NCBI GenBank assembly: GCA_046329555.1
Contig: JAXLUK010000003.1
Location: forward strand, 124,001 to 188,000
DNA length: 64,000 nt
Direction: 5' to 3'
From: UBA1941 sp046329555
Lineage (GTDB): Bacteria; Bacteroidota; Bacteroidia; Chitinophagales; LD1
Part shown: positions 56,401 to 64,000 of the stretch, piece after piece
Numbering within the stretch: position 1 is the first letter of the stretch
Layout: every line of letters starts with the position of its first letter
Made by a program: the position numbers and the translations under genes
The notes under the pieces: generated by a model
What the model saw: the letters and a program-made list of their open reading frames with translations, nothing else
Databases searched by the model: none
Told to the model about the DNA's origin: nothing

Positions 56401-59400
56401 CATGCCGCATTGCGTGTTGAATCCAATACCACATCCAGTATCGCTGGTTCGGTGATGGTTGCCGTTGCGCTTACTGAACAGCCATGCGCATCTGTTACCG
56501 TTACTCCATAGGTTCCTGCAAGCAATGTAGTCGTATCTTCATTCGTTCCAGCGCCATTACCCCAGTTGAATGTATATGGTGTAGTACCACCAGTTGTGGT
56601 CAGATAAATGGCGCCATTGTTCCCTCCATGACAAAGTACATTGATGCTGGAATCTACCGTTACCACTAAAGCATTCGGTGTGGTAATCACTGCGCTCAGT
56701 GTATCCGTACAGCCATGGCCATCCGTTACCGTAAACTGGTACGTGCCATCATTGATGTTGGTCAGGTTCTGCGTCGTAGCCCCATTCGACCAGCTATAGT
56801 TATAAGCCGTTGTGCCCCCGCTGATACTCACATACGCTGCTCCATCTCCTGCACCGCTACAGCTTACATTACGTGTAGAATCCAGTACCGCATCCAGTAC
56901 CGCTGGTTCTGTAATCACTGCGCTCAATGTATCCGTACAGCCATGACCATCCGTTACCGTCAGGCTGTATGTACCCGCGCCAACATTCCCATTATCTTCT
57001 GCCGTTACACCATTCGTCCAGTTGAAGCTGTACGAGGTAGTGCCGCCGCTCACGCTTACATAAACACCGCCATTCGTATTGCCGTTACATGCCGCATTGC
57101 GTGTTGAATCCAATACCACATCCAGTATTGCCGGTTCGGTGATGGTTGCCGTTGCGCTTACTGAACAGCCATGCGCATCTGTTACCGTTACACCATAGGT
57201 TCCTGCAAGCAATGTAGTCGTATCTTCGTTCGTTCCAGCGCCATTACCCCAGTTGAATGTATATGGTGTAGTACCACCAGTTGTGGTCAGATAAATGGCG
57301 CCATTGTTCCCTCCATGACAAAGTACATTGATGCTGGAATCTACCGTTACCACTAAAGCATTCGGTGTGGTAATCACTGCGCTCAGTGTATCCGTACAGC
57401 CATGTGAATCCGTAACCGTAAACTGGTACGTGCCATCATTGATGTTGGTCAGGTTCTGCGTCGTAGCCCCATTCGACCAGCTATAGTTATAAGCCGTTGT
57501 GCCCCCGCTGATACTCACATACGCTGCTCCATCTCCTGCACCACTGCAGCTTACATTACGTGTAGAATCCAGTACCGCATCCAGTACCGCTGGTTCTGTA
57601 ATCACTGCGCTCAATGTATCTGTACAGCCATGGCCATCCGTTACCGTCAGGCTATATGTACCCGCGCCAACATTCCCATTATCTTCTGCCGTTACACCAT
57701 TCGTCCAGTTGAAGCTGTACGAGGTAGTGCCGCCGCTCACGCTTACATAAACACCGCCATTCGTATTGCCGTTACATGCCGCATTGCGTGTTGAATCCAA
57801 TACCACATCCAGTATTGCCGGTTCGGTGATGGTTGCAATTAGTGTATCTGTGCAACCATTAGAATCTACGACGGCCAAGGTGTAGTTCCCTGCTGGGCGG
57901 TTGGTTAAATTCAACGTAGTGTCACCAGTATTCCAGATGAAGTGATAAGGAGGTGTTCCACCAGCAACAGCGTTATAACTTCCTCCATTACTTAATCCGT
58001 TACAACTTACAGTTACGATAGAATCTGAGTTGAGTTGAAGCAGCGCCGGCTGCGTAATTATTGCAGTAAGCGAATCGCGACATTTATTCGAATCCAACAA
58101 CAATACCTGATATGTTCCCGGTGTTAATCCGGTAAGATATTGATTCGTTGAATCGCCTGTGTTCCAATAGAACTTATATGGTGTTACCCCCCCACTGAAA
58201 GCCACATTAATAGTACCATTAGCAGCACCGAAGCAAGTTACATTTGAGATGGTAGCATCGATATGCATCGTATCCGGTTGCGAAAGCGTACCGCTAGCCG
58301 TGGCGGTACAGCCGTGAGCATCGGTAACCGTTACCTGATAAAAACCTGTTGGTACCGAATCGCGATATTCAGTCAATGCACCATCACTCCATACGTATCC
58401 AAATTGAATAGTACCGCCGGTAGTGAGCATATTGATAAATCCATCAGAACCACCATTACACTTCACCGGATTGAGCACCATTTGGGTAGCCAGCGTATCG
58501 GGTTGTGTGATGGTATCACTCCAGGTTGTAGTACAACCATTCGATTCCGTAACTACCACCGAATAAATACCAGCAGGTTTGGCTGCAATATCTTGCGTGG
58601 TTTCCCCGGAACTCCACTGATAAGAATAGCCTGGAGTGCCATCAGAAGGTACGAAATCAATGCTGCCATTATTTTGATTCCAGCATTGAACATTAGAAGT
58701 AACGAAGTAAGCATTCAGTTGTTGCGGTTGTGTGATAGTTACATTGCTAACCACAAAACATCCATTCGCATCCGTGGCCGTAACGCTATAATTACCAACC
58801 CCAAGATTATTGATTGAAATTGCCGAATCACCAGTGTTCCATTGGTAGGAATATGGGAAGGTTCCGCCAGCTGGAACCAGCGTAATTGCGCCATTACTTT
58901 CTCCGTAGCAATGAACATTATTCTGTACCACACCAACAGTCAATAAATTAGGTTGAACTATAACGGCAGATGTACTTACGGTACAGCTATTGTTGTCAGT
59001 AATGGTAAGTGCATAACTTCCTGCAATCAGGTTTGAACGATCTTCAGTAGTCGGACCATCATTCCAATGATATTGATAAGGTGTAATGCCACCGGAAACA
59101 GAAACATCAATAGAAGCACCATTGCCACCAAAGCAAGTAATTGCTGTAGTGGTATTGCCAGCTGTTAGCAACGCCGGTTCGCCCAGCGTTACACTCCACG
59201 TGGCAGAACAGCCTTTGCTATCGGTAACGGTAACGGTATATGTGCCAATTGCTAAGGAGCTGATATCTTCTGTTGTAGCACTATTTGACCAGGCGAAGGT
59301 GAAAGGTGAAGTGCCGCCATTAACAGTTAAATCTACCCAGCCCGTGTTGCCACCATGACAATGAACGGAATCAAAATATCCGGTAACTACAAGAAGTGGT

Positions 59401-62400
59401 GGCTCCGTAATAGCCAGCGCAATAGAGTCAGTACATCCCTTCATATCAGTAACTGTCAACCGATAATTTCCGGCCGGAATTCCGACAATATCTTCTATTG
59501 TAGCCGTATTGCTCCAAAGATAAGTATAGCCCGGTGTTCCACCTGAAACGGTAACATCTACTGTACCATTACTTCCATTGTAACAAGAAACATTCGTATG
59601 AACCTCCGAAAGCATCAGCAACGCCGGCTGCGTAATGGCAGCGTTTGTGCTGATGGTGCAATTGTGCGCGTCTGTGGCGGTTACGTGATAAGTCGCTTGA
59701 GATAAACCCGTACGGTCTTCGGTGGTCACATTATCACTCCAGTTGTATACAAACGGAGCTGTTCCTCCCGTAACGGTTAGATCGATTGATCCATTGCTCA
59801 AACCAAAACAAGATACGTGAACAAGAGCAGTGCTGGTAGCCAGTGGAGCCGGCTCCGTTATGACCGCAGTGGTGCCGGCCGTACAACCGTGCGCATCTGT
59901 AACATTCATGGTATAAGTACCTGCAGCAATAGCCGCAATGTTATTTGATGTGCTGCCATTACTCCATGCGATAGTATATGGCGATGTGCCACCAGCAATG
60001 GCGGTATTAATATAACCATCACTGAATCCGTTGCAGCTAACCATATTCAGGCTTACCGTATCGGCTGTTAACGTGTCTGGTTGGTTAACGGTCACTATTT
60101 GACTAGAAGTACATAATTGCGAATCTGTAACCAGCACCTGATAAGTTCCGGCAGAAATGCCATTTCTATTTTGCGTGGTAGGACCATCGCTCCATGTAAA
60201 GGAATACGGTAAAGTTCCACCATTAACTGTGATAGCAATACTACCGTTCGATTGTCCGTAACAAACAACATCTGTATGTGATTGCGTTGACACCAGCGCA
60301 TTGGGTTGTGTAAGGTTAGCAGAAACTGTTATAGCGCATGAATTGGCATCGGTAACCGTAACTGCGTAATTACCCGGCGCTAGTGCCGTACGGTTTTGAA
60401 TAGTATCGCCGTCATTCCAAATGAAAGTATAAGGCGTTACCCCACCACCAACCGTTAACGAGATGCTGCCATTATTGGCACCATTACAAGTGGCATTAAC
60501 ATGAGTTTGGGAAAGGGTTAATGCCGGTGGTTCTGTTAATGTAGCTGAAGTTGTTGCGGTACAAGAATTGGCATCCGTTACCGTTACCTGATAATTGCCA
60601 ATTACAAGCGCAATACGATCTTCCGTAGTGACGCCATCATTCCAATTATAGGAATAAGGCGATGCCCCACCTGTAACAGTCACATCAACCCAGCCGTTGT
60701 TACCACCATGGCAGGAAACATTTCCATTGCTGTTAGCAATCGTTAAAGTTGATGGCTCAGAAATAGTTACCGAAGCCGTAACTGTACATCCTTTGAAATC
60801 AGTAACTGTTACGGTATAAACACCGGCAATCAATAATGAGCGGTTCTGCGAAGTATTTCCATCCGACCAGTTAAAACTATAAGGAGTGGTTCCACCGCCT
60901 ACCGTCAGCGTGATGGCGCCATTATTTCCTCCATGACATAAAACATCTACTTTACCAGTAGCAGCCGTTAACAGGGCAGGCTGCGCAATGGTTGCACCCG
61001 TAGTAACTGAACATAATTGACTATCAGTTATGGTAAGGCTATACGTCCCTATCGCTAAGGAGGAACGATCTTCAGTGGTTTCGCCGGTATTCCATTGGAA
61101 TGTATATGGCGTGGTTCCTCCGGCTGTTGTTACATCAATACTTCCATCGTTTCCATTAAAACAGCTTACATCAACATGCGTTTGACCTGCAGTTAATAAT
61201 GTTGGCTGGACAATCGTTACGGATGCTGTTGCTGTACACAAATTTCCATCTCGAACAGTAACACTATAGGTACCCGCCACAATGTTAGCCAAATCGGCCG
61301 CTGTGGTACTATTGCTCCAATTATAGGTATACGGAGAGAATCCGCCATTCACAGTTAAATCAATCCATGCATTATTGCCACCGAAGCACAATACATCGGC
61401 ATGCGTTTCAGTAGCCAGCAAGGTATCCGGTTCAAGTATAGTTGCCGATGCTGTAATTGTACAAGCATGAAAATCTGTAACGGTTACAACATAAGTTCCT
61501 GCCACCAAAGAAGTGATGTCCTGAGTAACCGGTCCGGAACTCCATTGGTATGAATACGGAGTTGTGCCGCCACTAACAGTCAAATCAATGCTTCCATTAT
61601 TGCCGCTGTGGCAAAGCACATTATTTTGTGTAGAAATAGCTGCTAATCCTGATGCTTCGCTGACATTGGCAGAAAGGTTTTTCTGACAACCATTCCCATC
61701 GGTTACCGTAACATGGTACGCACCAGCAACCAGCGCGGAAATATCCTGGGTAGTTGCAAGTGTGGACCACATATAGGAATAAGATGGCGTGCCGCCAGAA
61801 ACGGTCAAATCTATACTACCGTTGTTTCCACCGTTACATAAAACATCTGTATGGGTTTCAGATAAAACAATATCTGTGGGCTGGGTTATGGTAACTGATT
61901 TAGAAGTTGAGCATCCATTAACATCTGTAACGGTTATGGTGTAGTTGCCTAGTGTCAGCGTTGAACGGTCTTCAGTGGTAATAGCCCCGCCCCAGTTATA
62001 GTTGTAGGGCGATGTTCCGCCATCCGGTGTAATATCTATCCAACCATTGTTACCACCAAAACAAGTTACATCAAAATGTGCTTCCTGAACTTCAAGTGAA
62101 TCGGGTTGTGTTATGGAGCGACTTAGCGTATCGGAACAACCTTTGCTATCCGTTACCGTTACCAGATATGTTCCAGCAACCAAACTACTTAAGTTTTGTG
62201 TGGTTACTGCGTTGTTCCAAAGGAAGGTATAAGATGGCGTACCACCCACAACCGACAGGGTTATGGAAGCGTTGTTCCCTCCGTAGCATAAAACATTTGT
62301 AGTAACCGCAGATAACTGAATTTTCGATGGCTCGGTGATGACAATATTGCGTGAAGCAGTACAGCTATTGGCATCTGTAACTGTTACACCATATACGGAA

Positions 62401-64000
62401 GAAGGTAATCCTGTTGGATTTTGTAAGGTATCTCCATTACTCCACAGATAACGATATGGGGCCGTACCACCACTAGCCGTTAGATTCACCGTTCCATTAC
62501 TACCGCCCTTACAAGAAACATTGGTATGGGTTTCGCCAACCGTTAATAATGCCGGTTGCGAAATAACAGCTGATGCTGTTGCCACACATCCTTTTGAATC
62601 AGTAGCGGTTACCCGGTATGTTCCAGCTGTTAATGCCGCAGCATTCTGAGTTGTGGTTCCTGTACTCCAAACGTACGTATAGGCTGGTGTACCTCCGGAA
62701 GGCGTGAGTGTGATGGAACCATTTGATCCCGTATAGCATGATACGTCACTATGTATTTCACTAACCGTAAACAATGCCGGCTCCGCAACCAATCCCGTTA
62801 CAGTAGCAGTACAACTATTCGCATCAGTTACGGTTAAAGTATAAGTACCAGCAACAAGTGCGGAGCGGTTAGAAGTTGTTACCCCGTCATTCCACAAGTA
62901 GCTATAAGAGGTTGTACCACCGCCAACAGAAACTGCAATTGCGCCATTGTTACCGCCAAAACAACTCACAGCAGTAACCGATCGACTAGCAGTAAGTAAA
63001 GCTGGCTCCGTTATAACAATAGATTTAGATACGGTACAGTTGTTCGCATCGCTCACCGTTACGGTATAAGTACCCGCCGTTAAGCCGCTGCGGTTTTGTG
63101 TGGTATCAGTTACTGAGGTGTTCCAAACAAAACGATATGGTGTGGTTCCTCCGGAAACTGTGGTATTAATGGTGCCAGATGTGCCACCATTACACAATAC
63201 ATTTGTTTTGGAAAGCGATGCCGTAAGCGCATTGGGCTGTGAAATAGTTGCCGTTGCTGTAGCCGCGCAAGAATGACCATCAGATACCGTTACGCGGTAG
63301 CTGCCTGCTGCTAACGACGTAACATCTTCCGTTGTTGCGCCGTTGCTCCAGGCATAAATGTATGGTGTAGTACCACCGGTAACGGTAAGATCAATGGAAC
63401 CTGTAGGACCGTTATTACAACTTACATTAACCTGAGTTGTGCTTAATGCTAATGGCGCCGGCTGATTTATTAGTACTGACAAATTGGTGAAACAACCCTT
63501 TGCATCAGTCACTGTTAAACTGTAGATACCGGCGGTTAATCCGGTTCTATTCTGCGTAGTTGCGCCACTATTCCAAAGGTACGCATAGGCAGATGTTCCT
63601 CCAGAAACAGTAACATTGATGCTGCCATCATTTCCTCCGTTACAGTTTACATCAACCGAAGTCGCGACTGCGTTAAGCGCTGCAGGTTGAGTAATTACTG
63701 CGGCGGCAGTAGCTGTGCATCCGTTTGCATCGGTTACCGTAATGGTATAACTACCAGCAACCAATCCAGAACGATTTGCCGTAGTGGCGCCATCATTCCA
63801 TAGGTAAGTGTTGGAACCTGCTCCTCCGGTTGTGGTTAAGGTGATGGTGGCATTGTTTCCGCCAAAACAATTGACGTTGGTAGATGTAACAGCAGCCGTC
63901 AATAGTGCAGGTTGAGTAATCGTTACTGATTTGCTAGACTGACAACCATTACCATCTGTGACGCTAACTGAATAGCTTTCCGCTGTAATTGAATTCAAGT
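50439..64000 (-). CDS. Giant SprB-repeat surface protein 2 with T9SS type B domain (5' end outside window)
   Basis: The frame is open from the right edge to the TAA at 50439-50441, at least 4519 codons. Nearly all of it is SprB-type repeats (about 58 of roughly 75 residues). Each has an opening cysteine (CxGGxNGxI), GGTTPYTYxWS, AGTYxVTVTDxxGC and a TEP/TQP linker. The end 'LFVPNAFSPNGDGSNDVFEY', 'VEIKIFNRWGEKVFQ', 'GSITLVR' is the type B gliding-associated sorting domain. Just before it is a PKD-like module ('VTIELGDGTTISALATG'). It is exported by T9SS and surface-anchored; adhesion or gliding is likely by family. The N-terminus and signal peptide are not in the window. A 687-bp near-perfect tandem array lies at 52.6-57.8 kb. 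Confidence 0.92.
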   Translation of the reverse strand, partial: LNSITAESYSVSVTDGNGCQSSKSVTITQPALLTAAVTSTNVNCFGGNNATITLTTTGGAGSNTYLWNDGATTANRSGLVAGSYTITVTDANGCTATAAAVITQPAALNAVATSVDVNCNGGNDGSINVTVSGGTSAYAYLWNSGATTQNRTGLTAGIYSLTVTDAKGCFTNLSVLINQPAPLALSTTQVNVSCNNGPTGSIDLTVTGGTTPYIYAWSNGATTEDVTSLAAGSYRVTVSDGHSCAATATATISQPNALTASLSKTNVLCNGGTSGTINTTVSGGTTPYRFVWNTSVTDTTQNRSGLTAGTYTVTVSDANNCTVSKSIVITEPALLTASRSVTAVSCFGGNNGAIAVSVGGGTTSYSYLWNDGVTTSNRSALVAGTYTLTVTDANSCTATVTGLVAEPALFTVSEIHSDVSCYTGSNGSITLTPSGGTPAYTYVWSTGTTTQNAAALTAGTYRVTATDSKGCVATASAVISQPALLTVGETHTNVSCKGGSNGTVNLTASGGTAPYRYLWSNGDTLQNPTGLPSSVYGVTVTDANSCTASRNIVITEPSKIQLSAVTTNVLCYGGNNASITLSVVGGTPSYTFLWNNAVTTQNLSSLVAGTYLVTVTDSKGCSDTLSRSITQPDSLEVQEAHFDVTCFGGNNGWIDITPDGGTSPYNYNWGGAITTEDRSTLTLGNYTITVTDVNGCSTSKSVTITQPTDIVLSETHTDVLCNGGNNGSIDLTVSGGTPSYSYMWSTLATTQDISALVAGAYHVTVTDGNGCQKNLSANVSEASGLAAISTQNNVLCHSGNNGSIDLTVSGGTTPYSYQWSSGPVTQDITSLVAGTYVVTVTDFHACTITASATILEPDTLLATETHADVLCFGGNNAWIDLTVNGGFSPYTYNWSNSTTAADLANIVAGTYSVTVRDGNLCTATASVTIVQPTLLTAGQTHVDVSCFNGNDGSIDVTTAGGTTPYTFQWNTGETTEDRSSLAIGTYSLTITDSQLCSVTTGATIAQPALLTAATGKVDVLCHGGNNGAITLTVGGGTTPYSFNWSDGNTSQNRSLLIAGVYTVTVTDFKGCTVTASVTISEPSTLTIANSNGNVSCHGGNNGWVDVTVTGGASPYSYNWNDGVTTEDRIALVIGNYQVTVTDANSCTATTSATLTEPPALTLSQTHVNATCNGANNGSISLTVGGGVTPYTFIWNDGDTIQNRTALAPGNYAVTVTDANSCAITVSANLTQPNALVSTQSHTDVVCYGQSNGSIAITVNGGTLPYSFTWSDGPTTQNRNGISAGTYQVLVTDSQLCTSSQIVTVNQPDTLTADTVSLNMVSCNGFSDGYINTAIAGGTSPYTIAWSNGSTSNNIAAIAAGTYTMNVTDAHGCTAGTTAVITEPAPLATSTALVHVSCFGLSNGSIDLTVTGGTAPFVYNWSDNVTTEDRTGLSQATYHVTATDAHNCTISTNAAITQPALLMLSEVHTNVSCYNGSNGTVDVTVSGGTPGYTYLWSNTATIEDIVGIPAGNYRLTVTDMKGCTDSIALAITEPPLLVVTGYFDSVHCHGGNTGWVDLTVNGGTSPFTFAWSNSATTEDISSLAIGTYTVTVTDSKGCSATWSVTLGEPALLTAGNTTTAITCFGGNGASIDVSVSGGITPYQYHWNDGPTTEDRSNLIAGSYALTITDNNSCTVSTSAVIVQPNLLTVGVVQNNVHCYGESNGAITLVPAGGTFPYSYQWNTGDSAISINNLGVGNYSVTATDANGCFVVSNVTITQPQQLNAYFVTSNVQCWNQNNGSIDFVPSDGTPGYSYQWSSGETTQDIAAKPAGIYSVVVTESNGCTTTWSDTITQPDTLATQMVLNPVKCNGGSDGFINMLTTGGTIQFGYVWSDGALTEYRDSVPTGFYQVTVTDAHGCTATASGTLSQPDTMHIDATISNVTCFGAANGTINVAFSGGVTPYKFYWNTGDSTNQYLTGLTPGTYQVLLLDSNKCRDSLTAIITQPALLQLNSDSIVTVSCNGLSNGGSYNAVAGGTPPYHFIWNTGDTTLNLTNRPAGNYTLAVVDSNGCTDTLIATITEPAILDVVLDSTRNAACNGNTNGGVYVSVSGGTTSYSFNWTNGVTAEDNGNVGAGTYSLTVTDGHGCTDTLSAVITEPAVLDAVLDSTRNVSCSGAGDGAAYVSISGGTTAYNYSWSNGATTQNLTNINDGTYQFTVTDSHGCTDTLSAVITTPNALVVTVDSSINVLCHGGNNGAIYLTTTGGTTPYTFNWGNGAGTNEDTTTLLAGTYGVTVTDAHGCSVSATATITEPAILDVVLDSTRNAACNGNTNGGVYVSVSGGTTSYSFNWTNGVTAEDNGNVGAGTYSLTVTDGHGCTDTLSAVITEPAVLDAVLDSTRNVSCSGAGDGAAYVSISGGTTAYNYSWSNGATTQNLTNINDGTYQFTVTDGHGCTDTLSAVITTPNALVVTVDSSINVLCHGGNNGAIYLTTTGGTTPYTFNWGNGAGTNEDTTTLLAGTYGVTVTDAHGCSVSATATITEPAILDVVLDSTRNAACNGNTNGGVYVSVSGGTTSYSFNWTNGVTAEDNGNVGAGTYSLTVTDGHGCTDTLSAVITEPAVLDAVLDSTRNVSCSGAGDGAAYVSISGGTTAYNYSWSNGATTQNLTNINDGTYQFTVTDSHGCTDTLSAVITTPNALVVTVDSSINVLCHGGNNGAIYLTTTGGTTPYTFNWGNGAGTNEDTTTLLAGTYGVTVTDAHGCSVSATATITEPAILDVVLDSTRNAACNGNTNGGVYVSVSGGTTSYSFNWTNGVTAEDNGNVGAGTYSLTVTDGHGCTDTLSAVITEPAVLDAVLDSTRNVSCSGAGDGAAYVSISGGTTAYNYSWSNGATTQNLTNINDGTYQFTVTDGHGCTDTLSAVITTPNALVVTVDSSINVLCHGGNNGAIYLTTTGGTTPYTFNWGNGAGTNEDTTTLLAGTYGVTVTDAHGCSVSATATITEPAILDVVLDSTRNAACNGNTNGGVYVSVSGGTTSYSFNWTNGVTAEDNGNVGAGTYSLTVTDGHGCTDTLSAVITEPAVLDAVLDSTRNVSCSGAGDGAAYVSISGGTTAYNYSWSNGATTQNLTNINDGTYQFTVTDSHGCTDTLSAVITTPNALVVTVDSSINVLCHGGNNGAIYLTTTGGTTPYTFNWGNGAGTNEDTTTLLAGTYGVTVTDAHGCSVSATATITEPAILDVVLDSTRNAACNGNTNGGVYVSVSGGTTSYSFNWTNGVTAEDNGNVGAGTYSLTVTDGHGCTDTLSAVITEPAVLDAVLDSTRNVSCSGAGDGAAYVSISGGTTAYNYSWSNGATTQNLTNINDGTYQFTVTDSHGCTDTLSAVITTPNALVVTVDSSINVLCHGGNNGAIYLTTTGGTTPYTFNWGNGAGTNEDTTTLLAGTYGVTVTDAHGCSVSATATITEPAILDVVLDSTRNAACNGNTNGGVYVSVSGGTTSYSFNWTNGVTAEDNGNVGAGTYSLTVTDGHGCTDTLSAVITEPAVLDAVLDSTRNVSCSGAGDGAAYVSISGGTTAYNYSWSNGATTQNLTNINDGTYQFTVTDSHGCTDTLSAVITTPNALVVTVDSSINVLCHGGNNGAIYLTTTGGTTPYTFNWGNGAGTNEDTTTLLAGTYGVTVTDAHGCSVSATATITEPAILDVVLDSTRNAACNGNTNGGVYVSVSGGTTSYSFNWTNGVTAEDNGNVGAGTYSLTVTDGHGCTDTLSAVITEPAVLDAVLDSTRNVSCSGTGDGAAYVSISGGTTAYNYSWSNGATTQNLTNINDGTYQFTVTDGHGCTDTLSAVITTPSVLTVVVDSVKSVLCNGGNTGAVYITAAGGTSPYNYNWGSAGNSADITAVHAGNYSVTVTDAHGCSATTSAVVSEPAILTLTLDSVRNIKCFGDANGAAFVHATGGVSAYSYQWSNSATTQNIGNVIVGLYTLTVTDANLCTASVSANITSPQLLNITLDSVRGVRCHGESNGAVFTSVVGGSGTYGYSWTNGAASVQDPASLPQGTYAVTVTDGNGCIDTLSAAITEPQLLSGTIDSFRNVSCKGGNDGMVAISVQGGTQPYGYTWSNAANTDDITGLIAGSYTVTVTDAHGCTVTLTQTLSEPAALTLNGTVNPVSCFGGNDGGVNITITGGTTGYQYAWSNAATTEDQIGLAANTYTVTVTDAKACIITGSFTINQPDSINSIQSSTLVSCVGGSDGTATILANGGNSPYQYIWSTGSTTNTIGNLIDGTYSVTITDAKGCTAVRSVLVGTVPPMQLSAVVTPMPCDQVLGRIDLSVQQGNPGYTYSWSNNWVAEDQSGLPEGIYAVTITDAKGCTKDTSFTIINTHSFSVDASDAVTIELGDGTTISALATGSPMVHYNWTPEQALNTPDQQSTNASPTKTITYTVHAMDTNGCLASDTVTIFVIPNHNLFVPNAFSPNGDGSNDVFEYYGNKKAIRYVEIKIFNRWGEKVFQSNDVNFAWDGLYKDALQEPGVFVYTLDVAFQDGYQVLNQKGSITLVR
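52555..57835 (-). repeat. 687-bp in-frame tandem array inside giant gene 2 (about 7.7 copies)
   Basis: A 687-bp unit (229 residues, three SprB repeats) is repeated with almost no differences. Two linked sequence types can be followed. Type 1 has GTTACTCCATAGG with GTATCGCTGG, and type 2 has GTTACACCATAGG with GTATTGCCGG. Read left to right, the copies go 1-2-1-1-2-1-2. The array ends abruptly at about 57.83 kb. Confidence 0.9.

Noticed and set aside
52593..57750. Regular plus-strand ORFs of 61, 83 and 130 codons repeated every 687 bp
   Set aside because: They are antisense shadows of the tandem array in giant gene 2. Their periodicity reflects the 687-bp repeat, and the predicted proteins have no coding character of their own.

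Overview
The window looks like chromosomal DNA of a free-living member of the Bacteroidota, probably from the Chitinophagia/Sphingobacteriia side of the phylum. I infer this from type IX secretion (T9SS) sorting domains, two giant SprB-repeat surface proteins, lipoprotein and TonB-receptor genes, and promoters of the Bacteroidetes type (TTTG, 19-20 bp spacer, TAnnTTTG). Shine-Dalgarno sequences are rarely obvious. Species cannot be named from the sequence.

Layout. 0-2.7 kb (-): a partial sensor histidine kinase behind a MacB/FtsX-type permease. 2.8-7.3 kb (+): rplL and rpoB, closed by a terminator. 7.3-22.5 kb: an accessory stretch in which dnaE, a T9SS cargo protein, a DUF922 protease-like protein, a PID-CTERM-like small protein, a secreted T9SS-type protein and a helical unknown sit among dense intergenic repeats. 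These repeats are four copies or remnants of one RAYT (REP-associated tyrosine transposase) element, arrays of a GGACGATTG-like nonamer, arrays of TTCGATR-like units, and GC-rich repeats. 22.5-25.5 kb: a TonB-dependent receptor whose 3' end has been altered by a MITE-like element, two perfect palindromes and a small lipoprotein. 25.5-28.3 kb (-): fadJ-like and ribH. 28.3-31.2 kb: a YciI-like gene and a five-gene fragment of the S10 operon (rplD-rplW-rplB-rpsS-rplV). 31.4-40.8 kb (-): giant SprB protein 1. 40.9-42.3 kb (+): purB. 42.6-44.4 kb (-): a compact three-gene cassette that reads as a toxin-antitoxin-chaperone system (ADP-ribosyltransferase-like toxin, unknown middle protein, SecB-like chaperone). 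44.5-48.9 kb (-): rpoC. 49.1-50.4 kb: two small membrane proteins. 50.4-64 kb (-): giant SprB protein 2, running off the right edge.

Two things stand out. First, the 42.6-44.1 kb cassette has the organisation T-A-C, with overlapping genes and a SecB-like last gene, which matches the idea of CmdTAC/PD-T4-9-like anti-phage TAC systems but in a divergent Bacteroidota form. Its middle gene contains an intrinsic-terminator-like hairpin just before the chaperone start. Second, normally unbreakable operons are broken here. rpoB (+, 3.4-7.3 kb) and rpoC (-, 44.6-48.9 kb) are about 37 kb apart on opposite strands, rplL has no rplJ next to it, and the S10 operon starts at rplD and stops at rplV. Inverting about 7.3-48.95 kb would put rpoC directly behind rpoB and the S10 genes behind it in ancestral order, so a single inversion between rpoB and rpoC is an economical explanation. 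Misassembly must be excluded first.

I saw no tRNA, rRNA or CRISPR array.
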